Shown here: positions 11,801 through 23,555 of the stretch, one piece after another
How positions within the stretch are numbered: the first letter of the stretch is position 1
How the letters are laid out: every line of letters begins with the position of its first letter
Assembly: GCA_000310025.1 (NCBI GenBank)
Contig: FN649743.1
Span: 2,229,085-2,293,084, forward strand
Source of the DNA: Ectocarpus siliculosus
Lineage: Eukaryota > Sar > Phaeophyceae > Ectocarpales > Ectocarpaceae
Direction: 5' to 3'
DNA length: 64,000 nt
Position numbers and translations under genes: made by a program
The notes under the pieces: generated by a model
The model's input: the letters and a program-made list of their open reading frames with translations, nothing else
What the model was told of the DNA's origin: nothing
Database searches by the model: none

Positions 11801-12581
11801 GTCCAAAACGCCAAGATGGCCATCCTGTCGGACTTTTTCAAGGTGAGCAAATGGGCGTGTTTTTTTAGTGCGGTACGAAACGTGGACTCCCTCGTGAAGC
11901 ATGAAGTTGTTGGGATGGACAACCGCTCTTGCAAAGACAAGCTTAGCTCACTCTTTTTTGAAGTGGGTTTGTTCTCATTGACGATCAATATGTAGATGAA
12001 GCGGCGTAAAGTGTTCTTTCACTTTGTTGATCGTGCTCTCAAAGCTCATGGGCGCTCCAACAACGGTCGTGTTTCTCGCGTAAGCCGTCGAACCGGCCAT
12101 CGGGTTTTGTTGTTTTCCCCTCGTAGTTGCACTCTGCCCTGACGAGTGCTTGTCCGGAGGTCCTTCCTTGTGCTGACAAATCACAGGCGTATCGAACAAC
12201 AATCCTCAACGTCCGAATGTCTTCAAACTCCCCGAACACCACGTTCGACTTGTGTTTTTCCTCTTTTCTCTTGAGATGAATGAGAAAGATCCAAACCGTT
12301 CTCCTAGTACCCTCATTGTTTTCACACCCTAACCACCGCGCTGCTACCGAATGCCCTTGCTGCCGATTTGGTCTCGCGTTCGCATGTTTTTGTGTGTGTG
12401 TTTCCCTCAACAGCACGGATGGGATGGCTCCGGGGACGATGGGGGGTCTTGCATCGACGGACGGCTCACCTCTGCATGGAACTGGTGCTCCCTTCTGCCC
12501 AAGAAGCCTTTCGCGCCGATCTTCTACCTCGCCGGGCAGTACGGCTTTGACGGGGGGTGGAGCAGCGGGCTGGGAGAATAG
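1105..12581 (+). CDS. B-box zinc finger / DUF2009 (UPF0652) protein
   Basis: Spliced gene of about 680 residues. Proposed exons: 1105-1262, 1925-2199, ~3350-3523, ~5337-5434, 6484-6566, 7265-7390, 8041-8148, 8630-8772, 9055-9144, 9539-9598, 9956-10087, 10507-10587, 10733-10786, 11148-11298, 11699-11842, 12414-12581. The first exon encodes a B-box-like zinc finger ([23 protein letters not shown], closing LHR) after an acidic stretch. Exon 2 is a low-complexity acidic/Gly linker ending in Lys. From exon 3 on, the protein follows the DUF2009 family: [71 protein letters not shown] and a final GQYGFDGGW. Phases agree from exon 4 to the stop. Two joins are unresolved: exon 2 to 3 (start of exon 3 unclear, a small exon may be missing) and exon 3 to 4 (phase conflict). 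DUF2009 has no assigned reaction; the B-box suggests protein binding. ATG 1105 was chosen because no in-frame ATG lies between it and the TGA at 1024. Confidence 0.85.
3256..3324 (+). repeat. tRNA-like motif followed by C run (copy A)
   Basis: A segment resembling a tRNA D-arm/A-box (TGGTCTAACCGCTAAGGCAT) leads into AGAGTACG and then a run of about 17 C. Close relatives occur at 40546 and 55031. It lies in an intron just upstream of the third exon of the DUF2009 gene. It could be a SINE head or a decayed tRNA; no complete cloverleaf is seen. Confidence 0.45.
3549..3612. repeat. (TTG)n microsatellite
   Basis: About 20 uninterrupted TTG units, followed to about 3745 by impure TTG/CTG/TTA units. 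It is intronic in the DUF2009 gene. The poly-Leu and poly-Asn open frames it creates on either strand are artefacts. Confidence 0.95.
4212..4440. repeat. Foldback (long inverted repeat) ending at the assembly gap
   Basis: The left arm 4212-4314 and right arm 4338-4440 are reverse complements over about 103 bp with only a handful of mismatches. A 23-bp spacer separates them. The arms start AAAACGCAGCAGCAGCGAGC and end AACTGGCA next to the spacer. The outer end of the right arm coincides with the first N of the gap. It is a foldback/MITE-like element or one end of a larger element hidden in the gap. It lies in an intron of the DUF2009 gene. Confidence 0.85.
4441..4907. other. Assembly gap (Ns)
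   Basis: 467 undetermined bases within an intron of the DUF2009 gene, flanked on the left by the foldback and on the right by a G run of about 14. Both structures commonly break Sanger or short-read assembly. Confidence 1.
5047..5155 (+). repeat. Dispersed intronic repeat, copy 1
   Basis: It starts ACGGCTGACCAATGAAAAGA and runs through CTAAAGGCCATGAACTGGGA to GTAAGGGGGCGGCAAG. The same sequence occurs inverted at about 44822-44937 (roughly 85% identical by eye) and in a more diverged form at about 7650-7755. It lacks obvious terminal repeats and coding capacity. Confidence 0.75.
6640..6664. repeat. Interstitial telomere-type repeat
   Basis: CCCTAACCCTATGACCCTAACCCTAG consists of four CCCTA(A) units with one interruption. 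It is in the intron between the exon ending at 6566 and the exon starting at 7265 of the DUF2009 gene. It matches the TTAGGG telomere repeat used by many algae. Confidence 0.85.
7650..7790 (+). repeat. Dispersed intronic repeat, copy 2 (diverged)
   Basis: Shares with copy 1 the order GGCCAATGGAAAGAAGCCAG, CTTCTAAAGGCCAAG, GGGAACCCGTGAGGG and a trailing TGCGGATT...GACAGAAAAACG segment. A further partial start (GCGACCGTGCTGACCAATCA) follows near 7842-7862, so units may have been arranged in tandem. Located in the DUF2009 intron 7391-8040. Confidence 0.6.
8801..8859. repeat. (GA)n microsatellite
   Basis: About 29 GA dinucleotides starting 28 bases after the donor at 8773 of the DUF2009 gene. 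The Arg/Glu and Ser/Leu frames across it are not genes. Confidence 0.95.
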
Positions 12582-15400
12582 CGACCCGTTTTGACCTGTC
12601 CCCCGCACGCGCCTTTAGCTCCGAATTATTGTGTTTTAGTGAGAGGCGAGACTGCAAGCTGTAATCAACAACAGGTGTTGGGGATAGGTTGAACTTTCTA
12701 GACCAAATGAAGAGCCTTGGAGACGGTGGAGACCTCCCCGACTCCCTGTTGTCCATGACGGACAACGTTCTGGGATCACTTCTTGCCTTGCCGATCGGAG
12801 ACAGGACAGCGCGACTGATGAGAGGCTATTTATGCATATTAGCGACGTTTTCGTTGCAACTCGCACACACAACTGCAGTGTACATGTAGCACATGGGCTT
12901 GGATTTTTTGTCTGTTTTGGTCCCTGTGGCCGGAGAGCAAGCAAGAGCTGGAATCACACCTCAACGAACAGCACATACACCTGTGTTGGCACCGACCCCT
13001 ATTAGCACACTCTTGCCTGAATATTAGAGGGGGTTCTTGGCGGTGTGCCTCCTCGATACTATCATTTGATTATTTGAACCCTTACCACCCCAGGCAAGCT
13101 GTTTTGACTTTGGCTCTCGTTGGCAGGTAGCCGCTGCTCGTTGGGTCACCTCAATGCGGTGCAACGCCTCATAGCTGGCGTGCCATCCCACAAGCGAGGC
13201 CTTCGTCCCTTTGAGGCCGTTGGTATTGGTCTGGGGTGGGCGGGGGCGATCTGCTGCCTCACATGCATGCATGTCACTTGTCACTACCCAAGGGAGGAAA
13301 AAAAAAATCGAAAAATCGAAGTTTTTTACTTTTGAGTGAGTTTGAAGCAGAGCATATGCCCCAAGTTAGTGAGTGAGTGGCCGGGTGAGTCCCACACTGT
13401 GCCCTATTTCATCAAAATGTCTTGCGGTTTTGATCATTTCCAGCTCCTGTTTCTTTTTCGTGCTCTCGGGTACCCTTTCAAGGGGTTGGATTGCGTCACT
13501 ATTTTGTGAATGGATGCAGAACGGGCTCAATTTTGTCCACACAAAAACTTAACAATCACAGCCAGCGCACAGATTTGGTGGATTGTGCACTAACGTTAAC
13601 GTGCTCGGCGGTGGCGACAAAATAAGAAATTGAGCCTGGACGCGAAATTGACGGGCTCGCGCTGTTACAGCGAAGTCCCGTACCATCTTTTGCGCAGCAA
13701 ATATGCATGGTGAAGCCGAATTTTTACTCTGTTCGTTCATAATTCTGTATATACATGTAGTGTCAATCACAAACAAAATCAGGTTTTGGGCTACTTAGTG
13801 CATGGAGGAATATTCGAGTATTTGGATAAATCCATAGACTACTCTCCTGGGCGGGAAAATGTGCAATCGAAACCACGTACGCGTGCGAATAGCCCAGGAT
13901 CCACGAAGAAACCGGCGTAAATGCGTTTGGACTGACAACATTGAGGGGTGGGTTGTCGAAACGGTGATGGTGCGATGTTCGCCCGTTTGGTTGCACACAG
14001 CTTATAACTCAGACCGTCCAACTGATGTCTGGTCGTGCTCAACATCATTGTGCAAGCCTCTCGCAACCCGAATGGTTGGCAAAATGGAAACCTCGGACCC
14101 TCATGCAAGGTTGGAGACATGCAGATTGTTGGGGGGGGGGGTTGGGGTTGTTCAAGTCGTATTCTTGAGACAACGTCGAAGAACGAAGGTAGCCCTTTGA
14201 TTGATTGGGACAAACGGTGTTTTGCCCATCATGCTGCAGGTGGATTGTTCGGGGTCCGGCATGGAGGCAACGTCGTACAGAATGTCCACGGAGGAAAAGT
14301 GCACACGGTGTGGGAAATAGGGCGCGCGGAGTATGCCCAAAGATAAATTATGCTGAGTGCCATACACACGACAAACGACAACAACAAAATTTGCCTCCAC
14401 GCGCACGCGAAAAAGCAAGCACGCAGCTGGCCCAACCATCAACATAAAAAAAACTGTTATACCACCGCGTTGCAAAGCTCACCACCAAGCTTTAAGGGAA
14501 ACACGAAGGATGGGGGGGCGACTATACACTCCGCACAGATGCCGCCTCCGGAAAAAAAGTGCTTCGGTACGAAACCTACGAAATGTTGATGTTTTCGTTA
14601 CACTCATTCCCGCAGACTGCAGTAAAGTACTAATAGCACATCCTGACGAGGGAAAGTTACCCTATGCGCCTCTCTATTGTTCGTTCCCATTGATTGGTAG
14701 ACAGCCCGACAACATATAGCGTTGGTGCATGACACGCAATACAAAACGCTGAGCGCAAGCCTTTAAGCTCATCAGTTCATGAAAAAGACATACCACATAT
14801 TTTTCTCGCAACGCACGTACTATTACGACAAGAAGGAACATTTGAAGAAGCACATAAAACGCTGTAAGACGTAGCTCACGCGTAGCTACATAGCTAGGGT
14901 GAACAAAAGTTGCAGCCATTGGTCTATTTTCCGTATCTCGTCTCCTTTCTGAATCAAACTCTAAAATCACAACACAAATCAAACACATGCTGTCTCGCCT
15001 CCCACATGGACCAACGAACAGAGCAAAGCTCATCAATCCCCCTTTCCCCTCATCCTCGACAAGATTGGCACCTCTCGAAAGCCTCAATGTCGTCGCGGCG
15101 AATCGTTGACATCGAAAACGAAGCCAAAACAATTGCAACGGAGCAACACTTCGCGGGAAGCTGTAGATGGTAGCTGTCCACAGCATATCCCACCATTAAG
15201 TGCGGGATGCTCGCTACGAGCAGCAGCATAACTAAGCAGCTTGATATCGGTGTCAGCCCCTTTCGTTTGACTTTGTGGGGCAACCGTGCACCAGCGGCTA
15301 TATAGTCGCCCTTCGCTCGACCGTCCGTACAAGCTCCTCCGCATCACGAGTTCGATGCCAGATCGGCTTGGCCGTGGCCGGCGTTGCCGTTGTCGGTGCC
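12582..15400. other. Convergent intergenic spacer
   Basis: It lies between the 3' ends of the DUF2009 gene (plus) and the SET gene (minus). Only short unrecognisable frames are present, with a G run near 14131-14140. It should contain both 3' UTRs and polyadenylation sites; I could not pin these down. Confidence 0.6.
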
Positions 15401-18400
15401 TTAAACGCATGCATCGGCGTCGCCCTTCCTCGACACGCAGCCGTGTTTTCCCGTTCCAGTTTCAGCTGACGACTTGATGTTGGGGGTCTTGCCATCGCTC
15501 CTGCTATCATTGTTTTGGGTAACGCCTCCGTGGGGTGCGGCCAAGACGTCAACGGTGGGAGGAAGAAACGCCGCGAGGTAGTCGTGGAGCTCCCCCAGCA
15601 GGTACTTCTCGCTGTCCAAAAACACCTGGAATACCGTGTCGTGGACAATGGGATCCGGGTGGGTGTGTCGAGGGGCTTCGGCAGCCAGTCTGAACCCGGA
15701 TCAGATTGGAACTAGCCGACCCCAGACAGAAAGTACGGTCCCACAACATGAAAACACCCCGACTGTCGGAGTCAGGTTCGACCCCTATGTGTAAAGGTCC
15801 CGTAGTTAGGGGACAAGTCTTCTGCCTTGATTACCCTTAAATGTTGTTGAGAGTTGTTCCTGGTCCGCACAGTCGATTCGACCTGTCATCCATCTAGGAA
15901 TAAATACCAGAGGGATCTGAAGGTTGTAAGTCGTCGCAACTCGACCGTGCGCCCCTTCCGAGATGGAGACATGTTCTGTCGTCACCATTTTGCGAAAAAG
16001 TAGAGATCTACTGTCGGTTCTTCGGTTGTTTCTGGTGTAGACAGGGTGATGTGGGCTAGGCATAACATGTGTAGCAACCTTAAGATTCCCACTGGCTGCT
16101 TGGCCATTCTTGGCGCTGCACTTCTTCTTGGTGCGCCGTGGAAGGTTCCCGGTCAGTGCCTCCCCAGACCCGTCCAGGAGGGACGTGACAAATCGCTGGT
16201 TCGAGGTAAAGTCAATAATATCTTTGGCTCACTCGCTCTTATCGTCTCTTTCACCTCCGTCGTACAGGAAGGAACCTTGCCGTGGCTGGGATCGGACGCC
16301 GCGCGGCCTACACTCTCTTCGGCGTCCCCACCACTGCCGATCACCACTTCGCCCCCGTCATCAGCGAGGCCGAGCGGAACCGCCGTCGGATAACCTGACA
16401 ACCGAAGCTTCAACGCATGGACGACTGCCCTCAGGCCTTCCGCGTCATTGGAGAGGGATTGCCAGCGCTCGTGAACACCAGAACCACCATCCGACGGAGC
16501 CCGGCCAGGCCACGTTTCCTCTGTTTTTGACGAACGGGCGCGGGGTTCTTCATCGTAGTCCATTCGTGTCACGGGCATGAAAGGGAAGTGACTGTCTTCG
16601 CCGTAGTCGGTGTCGGCCGAAGCGAAGCCGATAGAAGACGAACAGCTACCGCGGTCGTAGTCGTTTGGAACGAGGCGTTGTTGATCGGCGACAGCGGGAA
16701 GGCCCGCCATGATGCGGACGTAAGGGACGAAGTCGAAGGGCCCGTTGCTGCGGAGAGAGATGCAGAACATAGGCCTGCCCATAGGGAACGCCTGGACAGG
16801 GGATGGATACGTTCGATGTTCGTAGGACAACAGCAGTACCATGAGGTGAAACCCTTGAGCGTTAGCGAGGGGTAGGCAGCGGGGCAAAATCAACTTTTTG
16901 CCAATGGCGGCGCACACGAACGTGCGGCAGGGCCAGTGAACGAGGCAGCGAATGCATTTAGGGGACTATCGACAGAACAAGATTTGTTCGCGTTGGTCAT
17001 GAAAGAGGAAAATGCGGACGGAACCTATGTCAAGGTCCGTGCCCTTGTGCCGTTTCGTCAAGTGTGCCGAGCAGATGACAAGCTTCAATTCCCTCCTGTC
17101 AATACCTGACATGCCCACCGAACACCGTTTAGAAATCCTGGTGGTGCCGCGGCACGGTCTGAACCGCCCCTCATAGCCTACTGCTCCATTTCTAAAAGCG
17201 TTTGAATGGGCGACCAACATACATGACCGGGCGAACAAACGGCGTGTTTACGAGAGAGGCCACAACGACTCACCTCCAGCACTCTCCTCAACGTCTCCCG
17301 GTAGTCGGCACCATGCCGGGGCGGCCGCTGTGCGTCGATCCTCACGCAGTCGTGGCGGTTCTCTCGGCCGAAGGAAAAACCGTGCTCGAAAATGAGAACG
17401 TGGTTCGGGTGGCCGTAGTCCTCCATCACCTACAATAAGCATGGGGACGCAAAGAGCGCAGATAACACTCGTTCAGACACCCGTTCACCCAGGAACCTCA
17501 AGTGCGACCTAAACCCACGCGAACCGAATAAGAAATCAGGATGTAAGAGTTTCTGGATACCTCCAGTACGACCCAAAGTAGGCGGCGTGGACAAATTATC
17601 ACTCACTGTCGAAACCTAGTGATGGGTGCGAGTAGGTTGAGAAAATGTGACAATGGCACAAAGTTACGACAAAGGACCGGATTGGAACTAGGTTGTTCAT
17701 CGGAGAAGGCGTCGCAAGTTGCATACGCTGGGAATCTGTGTGCCGTGGTTGTGAGGATTGCCGATCATCACCTACTTTGGGGAAAGTTCTCCGTCCTTGC
17801 ACACCTCATCTGTGAGATACTCATGGCTCCGATCCGAACAACAAGCATGCTTGTACGCAGCGAAAATTAGACTGCAAAGAAACGAGGGCAGCGACGGCAA
17901 CGCCAAGTGAAAGAAGAACAATAACTAGAACAAGATCACCCACAACAACAACAACAACAACAACGGAACCTGGTCGCCTTTGTCGACGTTTCTCGCAGCC
18001 GCTGTAACGGCGCTTCCATCGGAGTCTTGGAGAGTTTCGTGGACGAAATCCAACGGACTGTCCCGGGCGTCGTTCACCTGCGGTGAGGCAGAGAAAGTTC
18101 CGAAGCACCAGAGATCCCGATAGGGTCGAAATAAGAACGTTGTTTGCATTTCGTGCTGTCATGATTTGCAGATACCCCTCTCAAGCTGTGTAAGCGCTTC
18201 CATAGATTGTATCCATATAATTTCGTGAGAGACCTCAGCCAGTTTCGCCTATAACTAGGGGGAGCAGACTTGCTTCCCCTACCGTAGCTCCACACCTCAA
18301 ACACCCTGCAAGAACGCCCCCCGAGGGACACCCAAACACAATCATTGGAAAAGAACACGCCGGCATCGTCAGAGGTAGAACAGGGTCCTTCAGCAACACA

Positions 18401-21400
18401 TATAGCAACGTTGGGGCGAATGAGTCTCCAGGATGTTGGCCTTTGCTGCTTTTCGCGGCACCCCCCAGACACAACACAAGCAAACACTTTTGCCGCCTTT
18501 TGCACCGGGAGACCTGAGACAGAGCAACTTGTTGTATGTTTAGCCTCAAGAGTACCGAGGTGCCAGGGTGGTGCCCCGGTTTCAATAAAATGGAAAGGTG
18601 TATTCATGTGACACCGGCAACGACAACTGAGAACGACAACGACGACGGCAAGAACGACGACAACTACGGTTTTTTTGGAACGCCTTGCCGAAACGAAAAA
18701 CCAAACACCCTGGAGGAAGTGCCCATGTGACGGGGCAAAACTTACGATAGGCCCGGAGCGCCCTCAAAGTTGTTGAGCTTTCCGGCGGTGATTTCCGGGG
18801 GGGGGGGGGGGTTCTCGTTGCCCGGGGGCATTTTCTAAGAATATTGTGATATGTGTGGTGTACCTATTATATATTCACTCATGAATACCCAAGCGGCTTC
18901 TGCTGCGGGAATCGTTTTTCTACGTTTCCGGCGCTCCCGTGCACATGAACATGGTGCCTGGTTGCGAAATAACTTGAAGAAGTGTTGTGCTCCATCGAAG
19001 AGAAACAAAGCAAACTCACGAGATCTAGCAAGGGCACTAGGTGCTTCCGTCCACCCCACCAGATGCAGCGGCTGTCCACGATCGCGGCGGCCCAAAGGTA
19101 ACGCTCCAGGGTTATCCACCCCACACCGAGCACGTCCTGGTGGCCGACAGCGGCAAATAAGAGTAGGAGAAGATCTCAACGACGACGTCACACTGCCGCA
19201 AACAGTTTTTTTCCGGTAATTTTTCCGGACCGACTCAAGGGCGGGCTGTTTCGGTCTTTACCAGGAGGCGTGCATAAGTGTTATTTTCTGGGTCGTACCA
19301 GCTACCTGTTATTCGGTCCCAGAATCAGAATGGTTACGGAACCTACTTGCGGAGGCCTGTGTTGTACCACGAGGGATGTAGGTCCTAGGTACCTGTAACT
19401 CTCGGCCGGCGGACCCCTCGACGGCGAACTTTGTCGTGAAGCCGGCCATCTCCGAATCGCGGCGCTCCCTCAAGGAGGCCTGGACGTCCGAGCCCTCGAA
19501 GGAGGCGATCGTCGCGTTGTCGAAGAACAGTGGGTGGTATGCTTCCATTTCGCTCAGCGTCGGCAGAAGACGAAGATATGGCGCCCAGGGGGAGAGGTCC
19601 GCCTGATATTTATCAGGCCGGTAGAGGACAAAAACGCGGTGTGTCGGGAAAATGGCCCACGTCTGCAAAGATCATTTGTGGTGCCCACCACGAGCACTGA
19701 ACACGTTCGTTTGCGTGTGGGTGTTCATGTGTCCCTTGGCGACTTGAGACGAGGAAAACGCCAGACCGACGGGTCTATTGATTGCCAAGTAAGTATTCGC
19801 GGGGAGAGACTTGTTCAACGAGCACATGACGCCGTTGTCCGAAGATGCATCATTCTGCAGTTACCGGATCCGCGGGTCTTGATCGCTCGACAGGGCGCAA
19901 ATAACCTGGCACTGGGTCGTATTGCACGCCCCTAACGAAGGAAATATTGCCGCCACACGTACCTTACACCGAAAAATAAAAATGCAATTAAAACCTATCG
20001 TATATGCGGTTATACAACCCTACAACCCTCTTCGTACGAGCCCCTCTGCACATACGACTCTCGCCGTGTCCCCGGAGACTCAAAAATGTTGACTATTTCT
20101 CGTGGGGGGCGGTGCCTCGCTAGCGCTGCTTCCCTCACCCGAACGAAGGTCTCGGCGATGAGCAAAACCCGTAGGCTGTCTGTATCCTGGTCCCACAAGC
20201 CCAGGGGGCCAAGCGATGCTTCTAGCCTGGCGAGCGGCGGGCCCAGCTCGGGGTCGGTCCTCGCCTTGAACATTTTCGATGAGACGGCGGACACAAGCAT
20301 GGGGGTAGATCGAAAGAAAGAGTGATAAAGGCGTATGCTCCCGCGCGCCTGCAACCAGCCAGGCGCATGAGTAAGGGAAGAACAACTTTCGCACTCACGT
20401 TGGACTGAAGATAGACGGAACCACACATCGGGCATAGGAGTGGGGCATTGATTTTCGTGCTGTTGAACCAGACTCGGGGAGGGATTGCGTGATTCACATT
20501 GAAAATATTGTTTTTTTTTCCGTGAAGATTGCATAAGGTCTACCCGACCGCTGTCCGGTTGACCAATCGGAAAAAATTGTCATTCTCGCTAAGAAGGCCA
20601 AGGTAGTAGAGCGCTCGGGCATCATTCTCGGTCAGGCCAGCCTCAACAAGTTTTTTTGATCGACAAGTTACCCCAGTCGTGCATGCTCTAGTATACCTGA
20701 AACATGCACACACGACCACAACTCAAAACACACCACCGTTTGGCCAACGTTTTGTGCAATGAAAAGGCCATTGAACCTCTTGCTTGGCTGTCACCGAACG
20801 GCACTGGGACGGCCAATGACTGGAAGCATACCGTGTTGCACAGAATACGCCCCCCACCCCCGCGGCCCTTCTCCCACATGCGCGCGAGTCACTGAAGCGC
20901 TGCACGCACCAATACACCAGGGCACAGTCTCACCTTCGACGCATCCAAAATGATCGATCCGGGGACGGAGAGGTACGTCTGCCCTTGGGGGATCGCCTCC
21001 GTCGCCACCAAACCCAGACGCATGCCGTTCCCGATCAGCCCTGCCTCAACCTTTCGAATCGGGAAGTCCACCGTCCTCGTCCAAGCGTTGAACTCTCGCA
21101 CGAGGGCCTTCAAGCCGGTGCTGCGGTCATCCTTGTTCTCGGCCCTGTGGTCATCGTCATCGCTGTTGGCGTCGAAGTCTCCCCTGTTCCCGTCGCCCCC
21201 AGTCGCTTGCTCGTCCTCCTTTGCGTGGCACACCTGCCCGGACGGTCTCGGAAATAAATCTTCTTCGGCAGCCGGTAAGCAAGACGTCATCGGCATCGTC
21301 GCGAGGGGCCGTGTTGTCGGCGTAGCGAGTCGCGCCTTGTCAACGGGGAGCTCGGCAGGGCAAGTCGCCTTGTGCGGGAGAAACCCTTCGGCGGCCTCCA

Positions 21401-23555
21401 AAACCTCGAGCGCGGTGAGAGCTTCGCAGCTGGCAGCCTCCTCGGACCTCCCGCCATCGCCTCCCATGTCTCCGCCGCCCTCGACGTTCTTACCATACCT
21501 CCCTGCCACCGTATCGCCTTCCTCCCTCGTCTTACCACCATCGCCCTCAGGCGATAGCAAGCAGATTTCCTCCTGCTGCCGCGATGATCCATCGCCGTAC
21601 CCGAGCAACAGCAGTGGCTTCGAGGAGGCGGGCACTGTGCAGGTGTCGTGACGGTCGTCGTCGTTGACGGCCGAGCGAGGCGGAAAGCTTGCGGTTGTGC
21701 CTTCACCGGCCTCAGCCCCCTTCGGATGGGCTCCCGCCGCGGAACCACGCCACCAATCGCCGCGTAAATCCGCTGGCACGGGGCAAACATCCGTGGACGA
21801 TTGTTCCGCAGAGGGTTTCTCGTCCTCATCCTCCTCGGAGGGTGCCGATGGCAGCGGTCCGATAGGTTCCCGGTCTGTGAGAGCCACAACGTCAGTGCTC
21901 CGGTCGACGGCGGACGATGCGCTAGATGTCGTTGACGGTATTGCTTCGGCCGTCTGGGACTCTTCCTTCTCTTTGCAAACATCAGGAGCTGGAAGCGCGA
22001 AGAACGGAAGCATCGCTCTTGTCGGAGGCCCTCCTTTCGCGTGCGCTGCTACTACCGCCGACAACGCCTTTGGCGCGGGCGGAGATGAACATGTTGGTGC
22101 CTGCTTCTCGGCGTATGTGAAGACCTCCCTCGGAAGCGCGCGTGGACAGGACGGTAGCGCAGGTGCCGCCGTTTTGGGGCCATGCTGTGCTGGAGGAGGT
22201 GCAAGTCGTAAAACCGTCTTCGGACTTCCAGTGTCTACCGTGATGGTGCTCTCCAATGTCAAAGGTGGGGCAGGCGGAGACATGCAGAGCGCTGCTTCGC
22301 CAGCAGTTTCCCTCGTGATCGCTGCAACGAAATCGTCTCCCGATTCGGGTTGAGACGACGCTCCCGCTACCTTCGGAGCTTTGGCGTCAGCCATGCACAA
22401 CGCCCCTAGGGTTAAGGCTGCAGGGCGGATTGAGCATGTTTCTAACCCCAAGTCCATTTTCGCCGCAGCGGTCACCGTTGACCCGTCCTTGCGAAAGGAT
22501 GGCAAGGGTGTGACGTCTTGATCCTCAGGACCGGGCTCCGCGATCATTCTCTCCCACGATACTGCAGGACACACTCTGCCGTCGCTCGGTAGACACTGGC
22601 CGCCATCCCCAAACCTAACCAACGGCGGTGCTTCTCCCCCAGCTGGGTCATAGGCACACGTTGACTCAGTCCTCGCTTGACTGAAGATCGCCGGAGGACG
22701 AGCCGTCGGACAAAGTGGTAGCTCATCAGGAGGCACCTCCTTCTCGGGCTCTACCCAGAGGGAGGTTGTTGGTCCGGCCGTGGTGGTGGTGTCCAGCATT
22801 GGCGCCTCGAGGAGTGGGGATGCTTGGAGCGACCACCAAAAACTATGCGTTTTACACAACGGTTGCGTCTCATGTCCGGGTTCGTGCAGTAGCGACAGCG
22901 ATAGCGACTTCCCTGCCGCTCCAGCGTCCAGAACGTGAACGTCGCTAGCAGGTGCGCCCTTGACCGGACGGGACAGCGGGACTTCAAGGAGCGCCTCATG
23001 GTTGCACGCTCCGACTCCTACTGTTGGCTTTCCCAGGATGCCTGCAGAAAGCCAAGAAGCTGCGGTCGTGTCGAGCAGTTCATGTGTCGAGGGAGGAACA
23101 TCCAGGAATGACGCCGAGCACAAACCTGTGCCGTTTCTACCTCCCCGCGGTAGCATCACCGCTTCCACAGGTTGGTGCCCTCGGCTCGACGGCTCGGCGA
23201 TTTGTAGCTCCACAGCTGATGATGATGTGCTTTCCTCGACCTCTCCCACTGGTGGTTGGCCAGCTTGCTCGTCTCTAGAAGTGTGCCAGTACTCCGTGCC
23301 GATGGTGCTACACGTTGTCGTTGATTCGTCTACCGGAAATTCTCCCTCTTCCTCGGCCAGCGTGGCGCTGAAGTCTGTCTTCGCGTCGTCGTCGCCAGAG
23401 TCGAAACCACACGGAGCGATGCACGAGCCCTCGTCTACAGTCCGGCCTAGTCTCTGCATGATGCTGAACAGGCCTGTTGTGTGCGCGTGTGTGTGTAGGG
23501 GGGGGGGGCTCTGTCTAGTTAGCACGAAGTGATTTTGTACGGCCGTTGGTGCCAT
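15401..23555 (-). CDS. SET-domain lysine methyltransferase, Rubisco-LSMT/SETD3/SETD6 class
   Basis: About 1396 residues. Exons, in transcript order: 23555-20934, 20264-20139, 19602-19393, 19136-19020, 18077-17970, 17429-17274, 16791-16255, tentative 16195-16170, 15689-15401. All phases match if the 26-nt exon is accepted. Residues 1 to about 820 are low complexity (Pro, Ala, Thr, Ser, acidic). The split SET domain follows: FNAWTRTVDFPIRKVEAG, GLVATEAIPQGQTYLSVPGS, SPWAPYLRLLP, TLERYLWAAAIVDSRCIWW, then HLVPLLDLVNDARD and DYGHPNHVLIFEHGFSF with NRHDCV (~1085-1090). Exon 7 (FCISLRSNGPFDFVPYVRIM, LRLSGYPT) and exon 9 (FLDSEKYLLGELHDYL) fit the C-terminal substrate-binding helical domain of this class. 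Family members methylate lysine (or histidine in SETD3) using S-adenosylmethionine; the substrate here is unknown. The usual Asn-His pair reads Asn-Asp (1027-1028). ATG 23459 is an alternative start. Confidence 0.85.

Noticed and set aside
15728-15800. Second tRNA suggested by GGTTCGACCCC
   Set aside because: No A-box at a suitable distance and no cloverleaf.
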